Source of the DNA: Aquarana catesbeiana
Taxonomy: Eukaryota; Chordata; Amphibia; Anura; Ranidae
Length of the DNA: 64,000 bases
Assembly: GCF_042186555.1 (NCBI RefSeq)
Contig: NC_133336.1
Span: forward strand, 41,256,074 to 41,320,073
Direction: 5' to 3'
The notes below the pieces were generated by a model that saw only the letters and a program-made list of their open reading frames with translations, had not been told where the DNA came from and searched no databases. The translations under genes were made by a program, and so were the position numbers. Shown piece by piece: positions 63,735-64,000 of the stretch (the first letter of the stretch is position 1; each line of letters opens with the position of its first letter).

Positions 63735-64000
63735 TTAGCCCCAGGTTACACTGCCGCGACTTGTCATGCGATTTGAGAGTTCAAAGTTGCATTACAAGCC
63801 GCGCCCCATTAACTGCAATGGAACTGTTCTAATCTGTTCGACTCAAGTCGCTCAAGTCGCTCTGGTGCTGTCGCTTCCTGCACTAATTTTGTTGCGACCT
63901 CAGTATAACTTACATTGACTTCTGTTAAAAAAAGTCGTATGCAAGCCGCGATGAAGTTGCGTAGGGATGTCGGATTCAAAGTTGCACAAAAGTCACAGTA
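63735..64000 (+). repeat. Repeat fragment cut by the window end
   Basis: CGCGACTTGTCATGCGATTT opens a stretch dense in CGACTT/AAGTCGC words up to the last base. It is typical of a non-autonomous element interior, but its right end lies outside the window. Confidence 0.4.

Overview
The window looks like non-coding vertebrate DNA, most likely from a true frog (Ranidae). I found no exon, tRNA, rRNA or host open reading frame I would defend. Every protein-like reading frame I recognise belongs to a transposable element. The frog assignment is an inference. It rests on the dense mix of Tc1 elements, hAT, piggyBac-like (TTAA) and Harbinger-like non-autonomous elements, Tx1/L1-type, L2 and CR1 LINE pieces, and on several repeat termini that I associate with ranid genomes from memory.

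Layout. 1-5,000: AT-rich DNA with one hAT element (3,214-3,801). 5,000-9,500: a broken Tc1 element bounded by (TA)n arrays, an LTR-like fragment, a 570-bp palindrome, half of a foldback Tc1 and a CR1 tail. 9,600-10,400: low-repeat DNA. 10,600-18,050: a pile of TTAA-flanked elements and hAT elements, some nested. 18,850-19,470: low-repeat DNA with a tRNA-like A/B-box pair. 19,479-24,219: two 5'-truncated L1-type LINEs, a Harbinger-like element and a long pyrimidine tract. 25,560-32,562: a hAT element, a foldback Tc1, a half copy, and a second kind of foldback Tc1 split by a 2.3-kb palindromic hAT. 33,389-33,668: a 48-bp minisatellite. 34,250-35,500: low-repeat DNA with homeodomain/POU-type sites. 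35,989-37,870: a four-level nest (TTAA element > L1 > hAT > L2). 38,376-44,700: a hAT element, a minisatellite and two LTR-like fragments. 45,040-48,820: three decayed Tc1 copies, one containing a solo LTR. 49,240-49,720 and 54,600-54,965: further low-repeat islands. 50,568-54,061: hAT, retroposed and TTAA elements. 55,329-60,413: an apparently intact Tc1, a foldback Tc1, a hAT element, and a Tc1 carrying a 30-bp inversion and a truncated LTR. 60,800-64,000: assorted non-autonomous elements.

How the parts relate. Many insertions can be ordered because their target-site duplications (TSDs) are legible: 8 bp for hAT, TTAA for piggyBac-like, TA for Tc1, 12-18 bp for L1-type, 5 bp for the LTR. 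The one element that looks able to move by itself is the Tc1 at 55,329-56,955, with a 339-residue DD34E transposase and near-identical ends. The most unusual structure is a family of palindromic Tc1 derivatives in which the transposase N-terminal half is replaced by an inverted copy of the 3' half. Two copies share the same inner breakpoint, so the palindrome itself appears to have spread.

Limits. Coordinates of diverged elements are good to a few bases at ends with a legible TSD and to tens of bases elsewhere. Family names rest on termini, TSD length and protein motifs read by eye, with no database comparison.
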